From UBA4742 sp002403895 (GTDB lineage: Bacteria > Actinomycetota > Acidimicrobiia > Acidimicrobiales > Acidimicrobilacustridaceae): 24,142 bases of DNA. Position 1 is the stretch's first letter. Each line of letters opens with the position of its first letter. This document shows, one piece after another, positions 8,498-15,348 of the stretch. Location: contig DAISGD010000051.1 in the NCBI GenBank assembly GCA_036823295.1, positions 1 through 24,142 on the forward strand. Reading direction: 5' to 3'. The notes beneath the pieces were generated by a model that was given only the letters and a program-made list of their open reading frames with translations, ran no database searches and had not been told where the DNA came from. The position numbers were made by a program, and so were the translations under genes.

Positions 8498-9447
8498 CGG
8501 ACCTCCCGGCGCGACTGTTGGCGACGGCTTCGACTGGCATCATCAGCCAACCGACCGAAGAGCGCCAGCGCGTCGCGTCCGGACCCTCCCCAGCAGTCGG
8601 CTCCGAGGCGCTCGGCATCGGGCTCTGCAGCAGCCCCCCCACCCACGACGATGGTGGTGTCCGTGGCTCCCCGCAGCGCGGTGATGGCCTCGGCAATGGC
8701 TACCTCGTTGTCGAGGGCCGTGGCGGTGATGCCCACCGCAACCAGTCGCTCGGCCCCGAGGGCGGCGTCCACGAATGAGGCGGGCGGCGTGTCGCTGCCC
8801 AGGTCGATGACGGTGAAGCCCTCGCCCCGCAGCAGGTCGGCGAACAGGGCGGACGGTAGGGCGTGGTTGTCGCCCGCTGGCGCCCCGAGCACGATGGTGC
8901 CCCGCTTGCGGCCCCGTCGGGCGAACTGGGGCCCGAGGCGGCCGATCAGACGATGCACGACCACCGACGCCTGGTGCTCCTGGCCGACGCTGATGGTGCC
9001 ATCGCTCCATTCGTCGCCGATGGTGGCCAGGGCGGGGGTGACGACCTCGAGGTACACATCGGTCGCATCGATGCCTGACGCCATGGCGTTCTGCACGATG
9101 TCCCACGAGCCCTGCTCATCGCCGGCCACCAGGCGATCCACGAGGCGTCGGGCATGGTCCACCCGCCGGCGCGATCGGGGCCGGGCCAGGTCGTCGTTGC
9201 CGTCCGGGCCGGCGGAGGGTCTGTCGGTACCTGGGGGTTCCGTCCGGTGGGTGGGTTGAAGGCCAGCCGCGGCCGCTCGGCCGGCGAAGGCGTCGAGGTC
9301 GGCGGGATCGACCCGCCATTCGACCCCGACCTTGCGCCCGGGGAGACGCCCGGTGCGGACGTAGCGGTAGACGGTCATGTAGTGGACACCGAGTCGTTCG
9401 GCGGCCTCGTACAGCGTGACGAGGCCCTTGGGGGATCGCGTCACCAT
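8494..9447 (-). CDS. HTH (excisionase-type) plus cobalamin-binding domain regulator; candidate B12-dependent light sensor
   Basis: 317 aa. Residues 9-56 form an excisionase/HTH_17-type DNA-binding domain (LYEAAERLGVHYMTVYRYVRTG then a wing with RKVGVEWRV). A basic linker is followed by a B12-cap helical bundle (about 95-175) and a Rossmann-like B12 domain (183-300). The cap holds W147, then nine residues, then E157-H158. This is the Wx9EH motif that covers the adenosyl face of AdoCbl in CarH/LitR photoreceptors. The likely lower-ligand histidine is H195 in GDNHAL, 37 residues after H158; in T. thermophilus CarH the gap is 35. The last DxHxxG glycine is a proline. CarH itself uses a MerR domain, so this architecture differs. 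ATG at 9447 overlaps the stop of the upstream 41-codon frame (ATGGTGA). It probably represses its own and the FAD operon in the dark (inference). Confidence 0.85.
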   Translation of the reverse strand: MVTRSPKGLVTLYEAAERLGVHYMTVYRYVRTGRLPGRKVGVEWRVDPADLDAFAGRAAAAGLQPTHRTEPPGTDRPSAGPDGNDDLARPRSRRRVDHARRLVDRLVAGDEQGSWDIVQNAMASGIDATDVYLEVVTPALATIGDEWSDGTISVGQEHQASVVVHRLIGRLGPQFARRGRKRGTIVLGAPAGDNHALPSALFADLLRGEGFTVIDLGSDTPPASFVDAALGAERLVAVGITATALDNEVAIAEAITALRGATDTTIVVGGGAAAEPDAERLGADCWGGSGRDALALFGRLADDASRSRRQQSRREVR

Positions 9448-9566
9448 GGCATCTCGGCGGCCGATACCCCCGGGTCCCATTCGGCCGTCGAGTCGAAACG
9501 GGCGAGGTGGTCGAAGGCTTCGGTGATGGAGATGGGGGCGTTGACGGTGGCGCGATAGCGGGCCAT
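9441..9566 (-). pseudogene. truncated SRPBCC-family protein, 41 codons, now acting as a translated leader
   Basis: ATG at 9566 has an excellent GGGAGG site 6 nt upstream. The peptide begins MARYRATVNAPISITEAFDHL and continues ARFDSTAEWDPGVSAAEMPW before TGA. This is the recognisable start of a SRPBCC/polyketide-cyclase-like ligand-binding protein (first strand, helix, then the ..EWDPGV.. segment). Such proteins are normally about 140-150 aa, so about 100 residues are missing. The stop (9441-9443) interlocks with the ATG of the HTH-B12 gene, so translating this stub would deliver ribosomes to the regulator. A deletion joining the two genes is the simple explanation; a maintained leader peptide is the other. 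Confidence 0.7.
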
Positions 9567-9583
9567 GGGGATCCTCCCGCTGC

Positions 9584-9601
9584 TTAGTGCTAAATACTAC
9601 T
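9584..9601. promoter_or_regulatory. AT-rich operator-like box, second copy, between divergent units
   Basis: Contains TAGTGCTAAATACTA (9585-9599) with TAGT/ACTA ends inverted around GCTAAAT. It matches the box at 7363-7380 around the shared CTAAATA. It lies directly upstream of the Shine-Dalgarno of the 9566 start and about 40-55 nt before the divergent sulfatase start at 9642. It may therefore be autoregulatory for the B12 regulator and could also affect the sulfatase. Confidence 0.55.
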
Positions 9602-9641
9602 CGGCGGTGGGGCCGTCTCGTCGGCGGGGTACTGTTCGCCG

Positions 9642-11171
9642 ATGCGCCCGCCGGGCAACGTCTTGTTCATCACGCTCGACCAGTGGCGGGGCGACTGCCT
9701 CTCGGCGCTGGGGCACCCGGTGGTGCGCACCCCCAACCTGGATCGGCTGGCGGCCGGCGGCGTGCTGTTCGCTCAGCACTGGGCTCAGGCGGTGCCGTGC
9801 GGTCCGAGTCGTGCCTGTCTGTACACCGGCACGTACCTGCACCAGAACCGCTCGGTGCTGAACGGCACGCCGCTCGATACTCGGTTCACGAACGTCGCCC
9901 TCGAGGCCCGCGCCGCCGGCTACGACCCGGTTCTCTTCGGCTACACCGACGCCAGCGTGGACCCGCGCTCGGTGGCACCCGACGACCCCCGCCTGCGCAC
10001 CTACGAGGGGGTGCTGCCGGGGTTTCGGGCCGAGCTGGACTTCCCGTTCGAGACCCTCACACCGTGGCTCGATCACCTGGAGGCGCTGGGCTACCCGAGA
10101 CCGGAGCGACCCCACCAGATCTTCGACGGCGATCCTGACTTCCCGGGGGCCGCCGACCATCCGCCGACGTGGGCACCACCCATCTACGCCGCCGAGCACA
10201 GCGAGACGGCCTTCCTCACCGATGCCCTGCTGGCGTGGCTCGGTGGGCACGGCGACCAGCCCTGGTTCGTGCACGCCAGCTACCTGCGGCCCCACACCCC
10301 CTACCGGGCGGTGGCTCCCTACCACGATCGCTACGACCCGGCCGCGGTGGCCATGCCGGTGCGGGCCGCCAGCCCGGAGGTGGAAGGGGCGCAGCACACG
10401 CTGACCGCCTTCGCGGTGGGTGTGGTGGGGGCGCCGGCCGACGACGCCGAGATGCGCCAGATCCGGGCCACGTATTACGGGATGATGGCCGAGATCGACG
10501 ATCAGGTCGGCCGCCTCCTCGATTGGCTCGACGCGTCGGGACAGGCCGACGACACGCTGGTGGTGCTCACCTCGGACCACGGCGACCAGCTGGGCGACCA
10601 TTGGCTCATGGAGAAGTTGGGGTATTGGGACGCCAGCTACCACGTGCCGCTCATCGTGCGCGATCCGCGGGCGTCGGTCTCCACCCGGGGGCGACGGATC
10701 GACGCCTTCACGGAGCACGTGGACGTGGTGCCCACCATCCTGGAGTGGCTGGGGGCCGAGATCCCGTTGCAGTGCGACGGCCGATCACTGGCTCCGTTCC
10801 TAGGCGAGGACGGGACTGCGCCGAGTGACTGGCGGACGGAGGTGCACTGGGAGTGGGACTTCCGGAGTCCCAACGGTCACCTGGCCGAAGACCTGTTGGG
10901 TCTGACCATGGAACAGTGCTCGCTCAACGTGATCCGTGACACCTGCTGGAAGTACGTCCACTTCGCGGGGATGGCCCCGCTGCTGTTCGACCTCGCCGAG
11001 GACCCGGACCAGTTCGTCGACCTGGCGGGCGATGCCGCCTACGCGCCGATCGTGGCTGAGTACGCCCAGAAGCTGCTGTCATGGCGGATGCGCCACGCGG
11101 AGAGGACCCTGACCGGCACCGTGTTGACCTCGTCGGGCCCGGTCAGCCGCGTTGACCCGCGGGTCGGCTGA
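9642..11171 (+). CDS. sulfatase / phosphonate monoester hydrolase family enzyme
   Basis: Alkaline-phosphatase-superfamily hydrolase of 509 aa. It has metal ligands in FITLDQWRGD (D13, Q14), the formylglycine-forming nucleophile C53 in CGPSR (C-x-P-S-R signature), and second metal aspartate and histidine in TSDHGDQLGDH. The NVLFITLDQWRGD start and PCGPSRACLYTG context resemble phosphonate monoester hydrolases and arylsulfatases more than polysaccharide sulfatases. There is no signal peptide, so it is cytosolic. Activity would need a formylglycine-generating enzyme, none of which is in the window. ATG at 9642 lacks a strong Shine-Dalgarno. It is divergent from the B12-regulator unit and convergent with the CpaE-like gene. 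Confidence 0.9.
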   Translation: MRPPGNVLFITLDQWRGDCLSALGHPVVRTPNLDRLAAGGVLFAQHWAQAVPCGPSRACLYTGTYLHQNRSVLNGTPLDTRFTNVALEARAAGYDPVLFGYTDASVDPRSVAPDDPRLRTYEGVLPGFRAELDFPFETLTPWLDHLEALGYPRPERPHQIFDGDPDFPGAADHPPTWAPPIYAAEHSETAFLTDALLAWLGGHGDQPWFVHASYLRPHTPYRAVAPYHDRYDPAAVAMPVRAASPEVEGAQHTLTAFAVGVVGAPADDAEMRQIRATYYGMMAEIDDQVGRLLDWLDASGQADDTLVVLTSDHGDQLGDHWLMEKLGYWDASYHVPLIVRDPRASVSTRGRRIDAFTEHVDVVPTILEWLGAEIPLQCDGRSLAPFLGEDGTAPSDWRTEVHWEWDFRSPNGHLAEDLLGLTMEQCSLNVIRDTCWKYVHFAGMAPLLFDLAEDPDQFVDLAGDAAYAPIVAEYAQKLLSWRMRHAERTLTGTVLTSSGPVSRVDPRVG

Positions 11172-11189
11172 AGCCCGTCACGCGGGTCA
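11153..11189. terminator. bidirectional hairpin between convergent genes
   Basis: TGACCCGC (11153-11160) pairs perfectly with GCGGGTCA (11182-11189). It straddles the sulfatase stop (11169-11171) and the stop of the CpaE-like gene (11187-11189), which are only 15 nt apart. The arm also contains the self-complementary GACCCGCGGGTC. Confidence 0.5.
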
Positions 11190-12407
11190 GCCCTTGCGGT
11201 CGGCCGGGGTGAGCTGGGCGGCGAAGCGGTCGATCTCCTTGGCGAACGCCGTCTTGGGGGACGCGAGGGCCGGCGGTTGGTCGGGCCGCTCCAGGGCGAG
11301 CGTCGGCGTGGCCGGCAGCTGAGCGACGACGTGGGCCCGCAGGGTCTCCTCCAGCTCGTGGCGGGGCAGGCCCTTGCGGCCGACGCGGTTGACCACCACA
11401 CCGAGGTTGTCGTGGCGCTTCAGCACCTCGACGAGGATGACCGCGTTCTTGATCGAGCTCAGGTGCGACGAGCACACGACCAACAGATGGTCGGCCATAC
11501 CAGCCAGCCCGGAACGCTCCGCGATCGACGGCGGGGCTTCGATGACGACGACGTCGAACGGGGGTTCGGCCTCGCTGAGCTGGTCGAAGAGCAGGTCGAC
11601 GTCGACGGGCCCGAACGCCTCGTCGGGCCGGGCCGGCATCACCAGGCGGATCCCCGTCTCCGGGTCGGTGGCCAGGCCCGGCGCGGGGACGGGAAGGGCG
11701 AGCACGAGGGCCAGGTCGCCGAACACCGGGTCGCCTTCGACCAGTCCCACCGCCCGCCCCTGGGTGGCCAGCGCGGCGGCCAGGTTGGCGGCCACCGTGG
11801 TCGCCCCGTCTCCGCCCTTGGCGGAGGTGACCACGATGATCTGCGTGCCGGCCAGCGTCCGGAACACCGTCCCCGACTCGTCGTGGGTGGCCCGGCCGCG
11901 GGCGAAGGCCAGCTCCTCGTGGATGATGCGGACCAGGTCCTCCAGGGTGGTGCCGGCCGGGACCGCCCGGTCGATCAGCTCGCGGGTTTGGTCATCGTTC
12001 CTGCGTTCCGCGCCCGGTAAGGGCGCTGGCCGCAGGAGCGACGGCGCGTCGTCGCCGGGCGCGGCGGCGGGATCCTCGTCGGGAAGATCCGGCACCAGGC
12101 TGAGCCGGGGGGCGTCGGTCAGCTCTCCCAGCTCGGGTTCGACGAGTGGTCCCTCGACGGCCACCACCCGCACCCCGGGGAAGCTGGTTCGCAACTCGAG
12201 GAGCTGTTGGGCGGAGTCGATGGCTCCGGCGGGCCCCAACACCACCACGGCTGGATGTCCGGGGGTGAGGTGTTCAATGGCGCCGAACACCGTCACGACG
12301 TCTTTCACCATGATCCCGTCGAGGGCGTTCATGACCTCCACCCGCCACAGCAGGTCGGGGTCGACGACGGCCACGTCCACGGGCACGACCAGCTCGGGGA
12401 CCGTCAC
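11187..12407 (-). CDS. CpaE/TadZ-like MinD-family ATPase with N-terminal receiver-like domain
   Basis: 406 aa. An N-terminal receiver-like fold (about 8-100, VDVAVVDPDLL...AVVVLGP) and a low-complexity acidic/proline linker precede a MinD/ParA-type domain. The P-loop is K197-GGDGATT: the signature first lysine is present, but the second lysine (GKT in ParA) is alanine, as commonly seen in CpaE/TadZ. Other matches are the A' motif LVEGDPVFGDLALVL, VVVIEAPPSI, and the C-terminal SSIKNAVILVEVL and VVVNRVGRKG. CpaE places Flp/Tad pilus machinery at a cell site, but no other tad gene is here. GTG at 12407 overlaps the peptidase stop (GTGA) and has no clear Shine-Dalgarno, so translation is probably coupled. 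Confidence 0.85.
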   Translation of the reverse strand: MTVPELVVPVDVAVVDPDLLWRVEVMNALDGIMVKDVVTVFGAIEHLTPGHPAVVVLGPAGAIDSAQQLLELRTSFPGVRVVAVEGPLVEPELGELTDAPRLSLVPDLPDEDPAAAPGDDAPSLLRPAPLPGAERRNDDQTRELIDRAVPAGTTLEDLVRIIHEELAFARGRATHDESGTVFRTLAGTQIIVVTSAKGGDGATTVAANLAAALATQGRAVGLVEGDPVFGDLALVLALPVPAPGLATDPETGIRLVMPARPDEAFGPVDVDLLFDQLSEAEPPFDVVVIEAPPSIAERSGLAGMADHLLVVCSSHLSSIKNAVILVEVLKRHDNLGVVVNRVGRKGLPRHELEETLRAHVVAQLPATPTLALERPDQPPALASPKTAFAKEIDRFAAQLTPADRKG

Positions 12408-14212
12408 CGCGGCGTGGCGGTATCGACGAGCGACTCGAAGGCATCGATGCGGGCGCGAAGTACGTCCAGGCTGGAGGACCAGAACTCGGTCGAGCGGACG
12501 TCGATGCCGAACCGACCGGCCAGCCCGGCGGCGTCGTCCAGACCGGTTGACGAGAGCAGGTCGTCGTAGCCGGCCCGAAAGCGGTCGGGTTCGGCTCGAT
12601 ACCGGGCGTACAGGCCGATGCCGAACAGCAACCCGAACGTGTAGGGCCAGTTGTAGAAGGGCGTGAAGTAGTGGCCCTTGACCGCCCACATGTACCGATG
12701 GAGTGCGTCGTGGTCGAGGCCCGTCCCGTAGGCCCGGCGTTGGGCGTCCAGCATCAGCTCGTTCAGCTCAGTGACCGAGAGCGCCTGGCGCTGACGGCGC
12801 ACGTACAGCGCGCTCTCGAACAGGTAGCGACTGTGGATATCGACCACCACCTGACAGGCGCCCTGCAGGTCGGTGTCGAGCAGTCCAAGTCGCTCGTCGG
12901 CCGGAGTCGCGGCCAGGCCGGCCTCGACCATGATCGTCTCGCAGAAGATGCTGGCCGTCTCAGCCAGGGCCATGGGCGTCTGGCGCTGTAGCGGCGTGCG
13001 CTCGGCCAGGTTGGTGTTGTGATAGGCGTGACCCAGTTCGTGGGCCAGCGTCTGCACGCTGCTGGCCGAGCCGTCGAAGTTCAGCATCACCCGGGACTCG
13101 GCGCCCCGCATCGGCATGCAGAAGGCCCCTCCCTCTTTGCCGGTCCTGGGCTCAGCGTCGATCCAATGGTCGGTGGCGGCCCGCTCCACCAGCGCGGCCA
13201 GACCGGCCGAGTATCCGCCGAACGCGTCGCTGACCTGGCTGACGGCCTCGCTCCACGACACCTGCGCATCGGCGGCGTTGCCCACCGGGGCGAACAGGTC
13301 CCACCACGGCAAGCCACCGTCATGGCCGAGCGAGCGGGCCTTGGCCCGCAGGTAGCGGCGGAAGTCGCCCAGCGAGGCGGTCACCGCTTCGTGCATGGCA
13401 TCGAGGGTCCCGCGATCCACGCCGTTGGTGAACAGGGCCGGCTCCAGCGCGTCGGCCCAGCCTCTGCGGGTGTTCAACACGATGGTCTCGCCTTTGGCGC
13501 CGTTGAGGGCGGCGGCCAGTGGCACCGTCACCGATTCCCACGCCCCCACCTCGGCGTCGTAAGCCGCCTTGCGCAGCGCCGGATCGGCGTCGTGGGCCAG
13601 TCCCCGCACCATCGACATGGGCAGGGTCTCGAACGTTCCGTCGGGCCGGGTCACGGTGGCGGTGAGCCGGGACGTCATCTCGCCGTGGAGGCGGGCCCAG
13701 GCGGTGCTGCCGGTGAGGCGAAGGTCAGCGGCCAGACCCTCCTCGTCCTCGGTCATCTGATGCTCGGCGGCCCGGACGGCCCGGCGCAAGGGGTGGGCGT
13801 GAGTGGCGGCCTCGTGGCTGACCGCGATGAGGGCCTCGGGCCCGAAACGGGCGACCCAGGCGGCGAACCGGGTGGTGAGGCGGGTCAGGTCGGTGAGTTC
13901 GGCCTGCAGGCGGGACCGCAGGCCGGCAGCGGCGTCGTTGCCCGAGTCGGTGCTGATGAACGTGTACAGGTACGCGGAGATGAGCCGCACCCGTTCCATG
14001 AGGTCGTTGGTGGCGCTCACCACCTCGTCGAAGGCCGCCACATCGGCATCGGTCGGGGAGCGGGGTTCACCTCCCCTGACGTCATGGCGGTCGTAGAGGG
14101 CGACCAGCCGGGCCAGGTCGGCCACCACCTCTTCGTGGCCGACGGTCAGCTCCCGGCTGTCGAGCGATGGGAAGAAGGGGGACACGTCCCAGTGCGGGAG
14201 GGTTTCGGTCAT
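12404..14212 (-). CDS. M3-family oligoendopeptidase (PepF-like)
   Basis: Cytosolic zinc metallopeptidase that cleaves short peptides; 602 aa, the usual size for the PepF group. The zinc motif is H391-E392-L-G-H395 in TLAHELGHAYH, and the third ligand is the glutamate of MALAETASIFCE about 28 residues on. The C-terminal substrate-binding region holds HYFTPFYNWPYTFGLLFGIGLY. The N-terminal domain spans about 1-200. ATG at 14212 is chosen because the family homology begins at LPHWDVSPFFPSLDS just after it. The frame runs open far upstream, but that stretch belongs to the divergent HEPN gene. Its stop overlaps the CpaE-like start by 4 nt, an unexplained pairing. Confidence 0.92.
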   Translation of the reverse strand: MTETLPHWDVSPFFPSLDSRELTVGHEEVVADLARLVALYDRHDVRGGEPRSPTDADVAAFDEVVSATNDLMERVRLISAYLYTFISTDSGNDAAAGLRSRLQAELTDLTRLTTRFAAWVARFGPEALIAVSHEAATHAHPLRRAVRAAEHQMTEDEEGLAADLRLTGSTAWARLHGEMTSRLTATVTRPDGTFETLPMSMVRGLAHDADPALRKAAYDAEVGAWESVTVPLAAALNGAKGETIVLNTRRGWADALEPALFTNGVDRGTLDAMHEAVTASLGDFRRYLRAKARSLGHDGGLPWWDLFAPVGNAADAQVSWSEAVSQVSDAFGGYSAGLAALVERAATDHWIDAEPRTGKEGGAFCMPMRGAESRVMLNFDGSASSVQTLAHELGHAYHNTNLAERTPLQRQTPMALAETASIFCETIMVEAGLAATPADERLGLLDTDLQGACQVVVDIHSRYLFESALYVRRQRQALSVTELNELMLDAQRRAYGTGLDHDALHRYMWAVKGHYFTPFYNWPYTFGLLFGIGLYARYRAEPDRFRAGYDDLLSSTGLDDAAGLAGRFGIDVRSTEFWSSSLDVLRARIDAFESLVDTATPR

Positions 14213-14250
14213 AGGGCTTTTTACCAGGACATCTCTCGTTCCTCCGGTCT

Positions 14251-14268
14251 GGGGACCTTCCGGTCCCC
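14251..14268. repeat. perfect 7-bp hairpin in the divergent intergenic region
   Basis: GGGGACC (14251-14257), loop TTCC, GGTCCCC (14262-14268). It sits 38 nt before the peptidase start and 88 nt before the HEPN protein start, within a 144-nt divergent gap. It could be an operator or a leader hairpin; no known consensus was recognised. Confidence 0.4.
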
Positions 14269-14356
14269 CATAGGGGAGGCGGCTGCCAGGGATCGTCGCA
14301 ACAGTCCGGAGCGCTGGCGTGACGGGGCAACGGTGATCGGGCAAGATCTTCACCAG

Positions 14357-15283
14357 ATGGGAACCAGTTACCGAGCTCAGATCGCCGCCGCCTTCGAGGT
14401 CCTGGCCGAGGGCTTGGCGCCTTTCGTGGACGAGCGGATGACGGCGACGTTCCCCGGGGCGGACTGGATCATGGTGGCGGCCTCGAAGCTGGGGAAGCGT
14501 CGCGACGTGATCGTTTCGTTGTCGGATCCTCATTTCCAGCTGGAGGTCTTGAACCGGTGGTGGGGCCCGGCCTTTTCGCCGCCGATGACCGAGCGCGAGC
14601 GCCAGACCGTCACCGAGCTGCGGACCGCCCGCAACTATTGGGCCCACCCCGACGAGGACCACCCGTTCGACCACGAGTACTCCTCGGTGGTGATCCGCCA
14701 CGCCGAGGAGCTGTTGCGAGCCATCGATTCCCCGCAGGCGGCCCGTATGGCTGACCTCCAGGACCAACTCCAATGGGAGGGGGTGCAGGAGACCGCGCGC
14801 GAGCAGGGCATGACTGAGAGCGAGGCCATGATCCACCAGCTCACCCAGCTGCGCGAGGACCAAGACGAGCTGGAGGAACAGCTCGAGGCGGCTCGCCATG
14901 AGGCCCAGTCGGCCAGCGGGCGGACGCGGGCCATCACCCGTCAGTTGGCCGAGCTCCAGACCCAGTACGCGGCGGTGGCGGGGCTGCGGGATCAGTACCT
15001 CGTGTTGCAGAAGCAGCTGGAGGAGGAGCGGGCCAAGCGGGAGTCGGTCCTGGAGGACACGACGTCAGTGCGCGAGCAGCTCGACTCCGCCACGTCGGCC
15101 ATCGAGGCTCTGCAGGACCAGTCGGTCGCGCTCAACGAGCAGCTCAACGACGCGCGGCGCAACCTGCGTGACATCAATCCGCTGGAGACGGCCGCCGGGC
15201 GCCGGTGGATCTGGCTGATCACGTCCCTGGTTCTGGTGCTCGGCATCCTCGTGGCGGTGGCGTACTACATCCCCCACCCATGA
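14357..15283 (+). CDS. membrane-anchored Swt1-type HEPN protein with coiled coil
   Basis: 308 aa in three parts. Residues 8-125 match a Swt1-like HEPN domain (FEVLAEGLAPFVDERM, D57...F60QLEVLNRWWGPAF) with the HEPN nuclease motif R92-N-Y-W-A-H97 (Rx4H). Residues about 130-275 are a long Gln/Glu-rich coiled coil. The last 25 residues hold a single transmembrane helix (WIWLITSLVLVLGILVAVAYYI). Such a protein would place a potential RNase at the inner face of the membrane by a C-terminal tail. ATG at 14357 has no clear Shine-Dalgarno. An in-frame GTG at 14333 after GGGG is an alternative adding 8 residues. It stands alone: divergent from the peptidase and convergent with the oxidoreductase. Role unknown; stress or phage response is a guess. 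Confidence 0.8.
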   Translation: MGTSYRAQIAAAFEVLAEGLAPFVDERMTATFPGADWIMVAASKLGKRRDVIVSLSDPHFQLEVLNRWWGPAFSPPMTERERQTVTELRTARNYWAHPDEDHPFDHEYSSVVIRHAEELLRAIDSPQAARMADLQDQLQWEGVQETAREQGMTESEAMIHQLTQLREDQDELEEQLEAARHEAQSASGRTRAITRQLAELQTQYAAVAGLRDQYLVLQKQLEEERAKRESVLEDTTSVREQLDSATSAIEALQDQSVALNEQLNDARRNLRDINPLETAAGRRWIWLITSLVLVLGILVAVAYYIPHP

Positions 15284-15314
15284 CGACTTGTCCTTCCGTG
15301 ACCGAGCCCGAAGA

Positions 15315-15348
15315 CTGAGGTCGGTGCGGCACCGGCCGACGACCTCAG
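15315..15348. terminator. bidirectional terminator hairpin
   Basis: CTGAGGTCG (15315-15323) pairs perfectly with CGACCTCAG (15340-15348). A second small hairpin, GGTGC/GCACC (15323-15333), lies within the loop. It sits 31 nt after the HEPN gene stop and contains the stop codon of the convergent oxidoreductase gene (15345-15347). Confidence 0.6.

Noticed and set aside
9478..9480. ATG at 9480 as the start of the HTH-B12 regulator
   Set aside because: It would add 11 residues lying wholly inside the SRPBCC stub. ATG at 9447, interlocked with the stub's stop, is the better start just ahead of the HTH domain.
13019..14356. Upstream extension of the HEPN protein's frame over the peptidase gene
   Set aside because: The translation is Gly/His/Arg-rich shadow of the M3 peptidase. 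The Swt1-like domain begins only after 14357.
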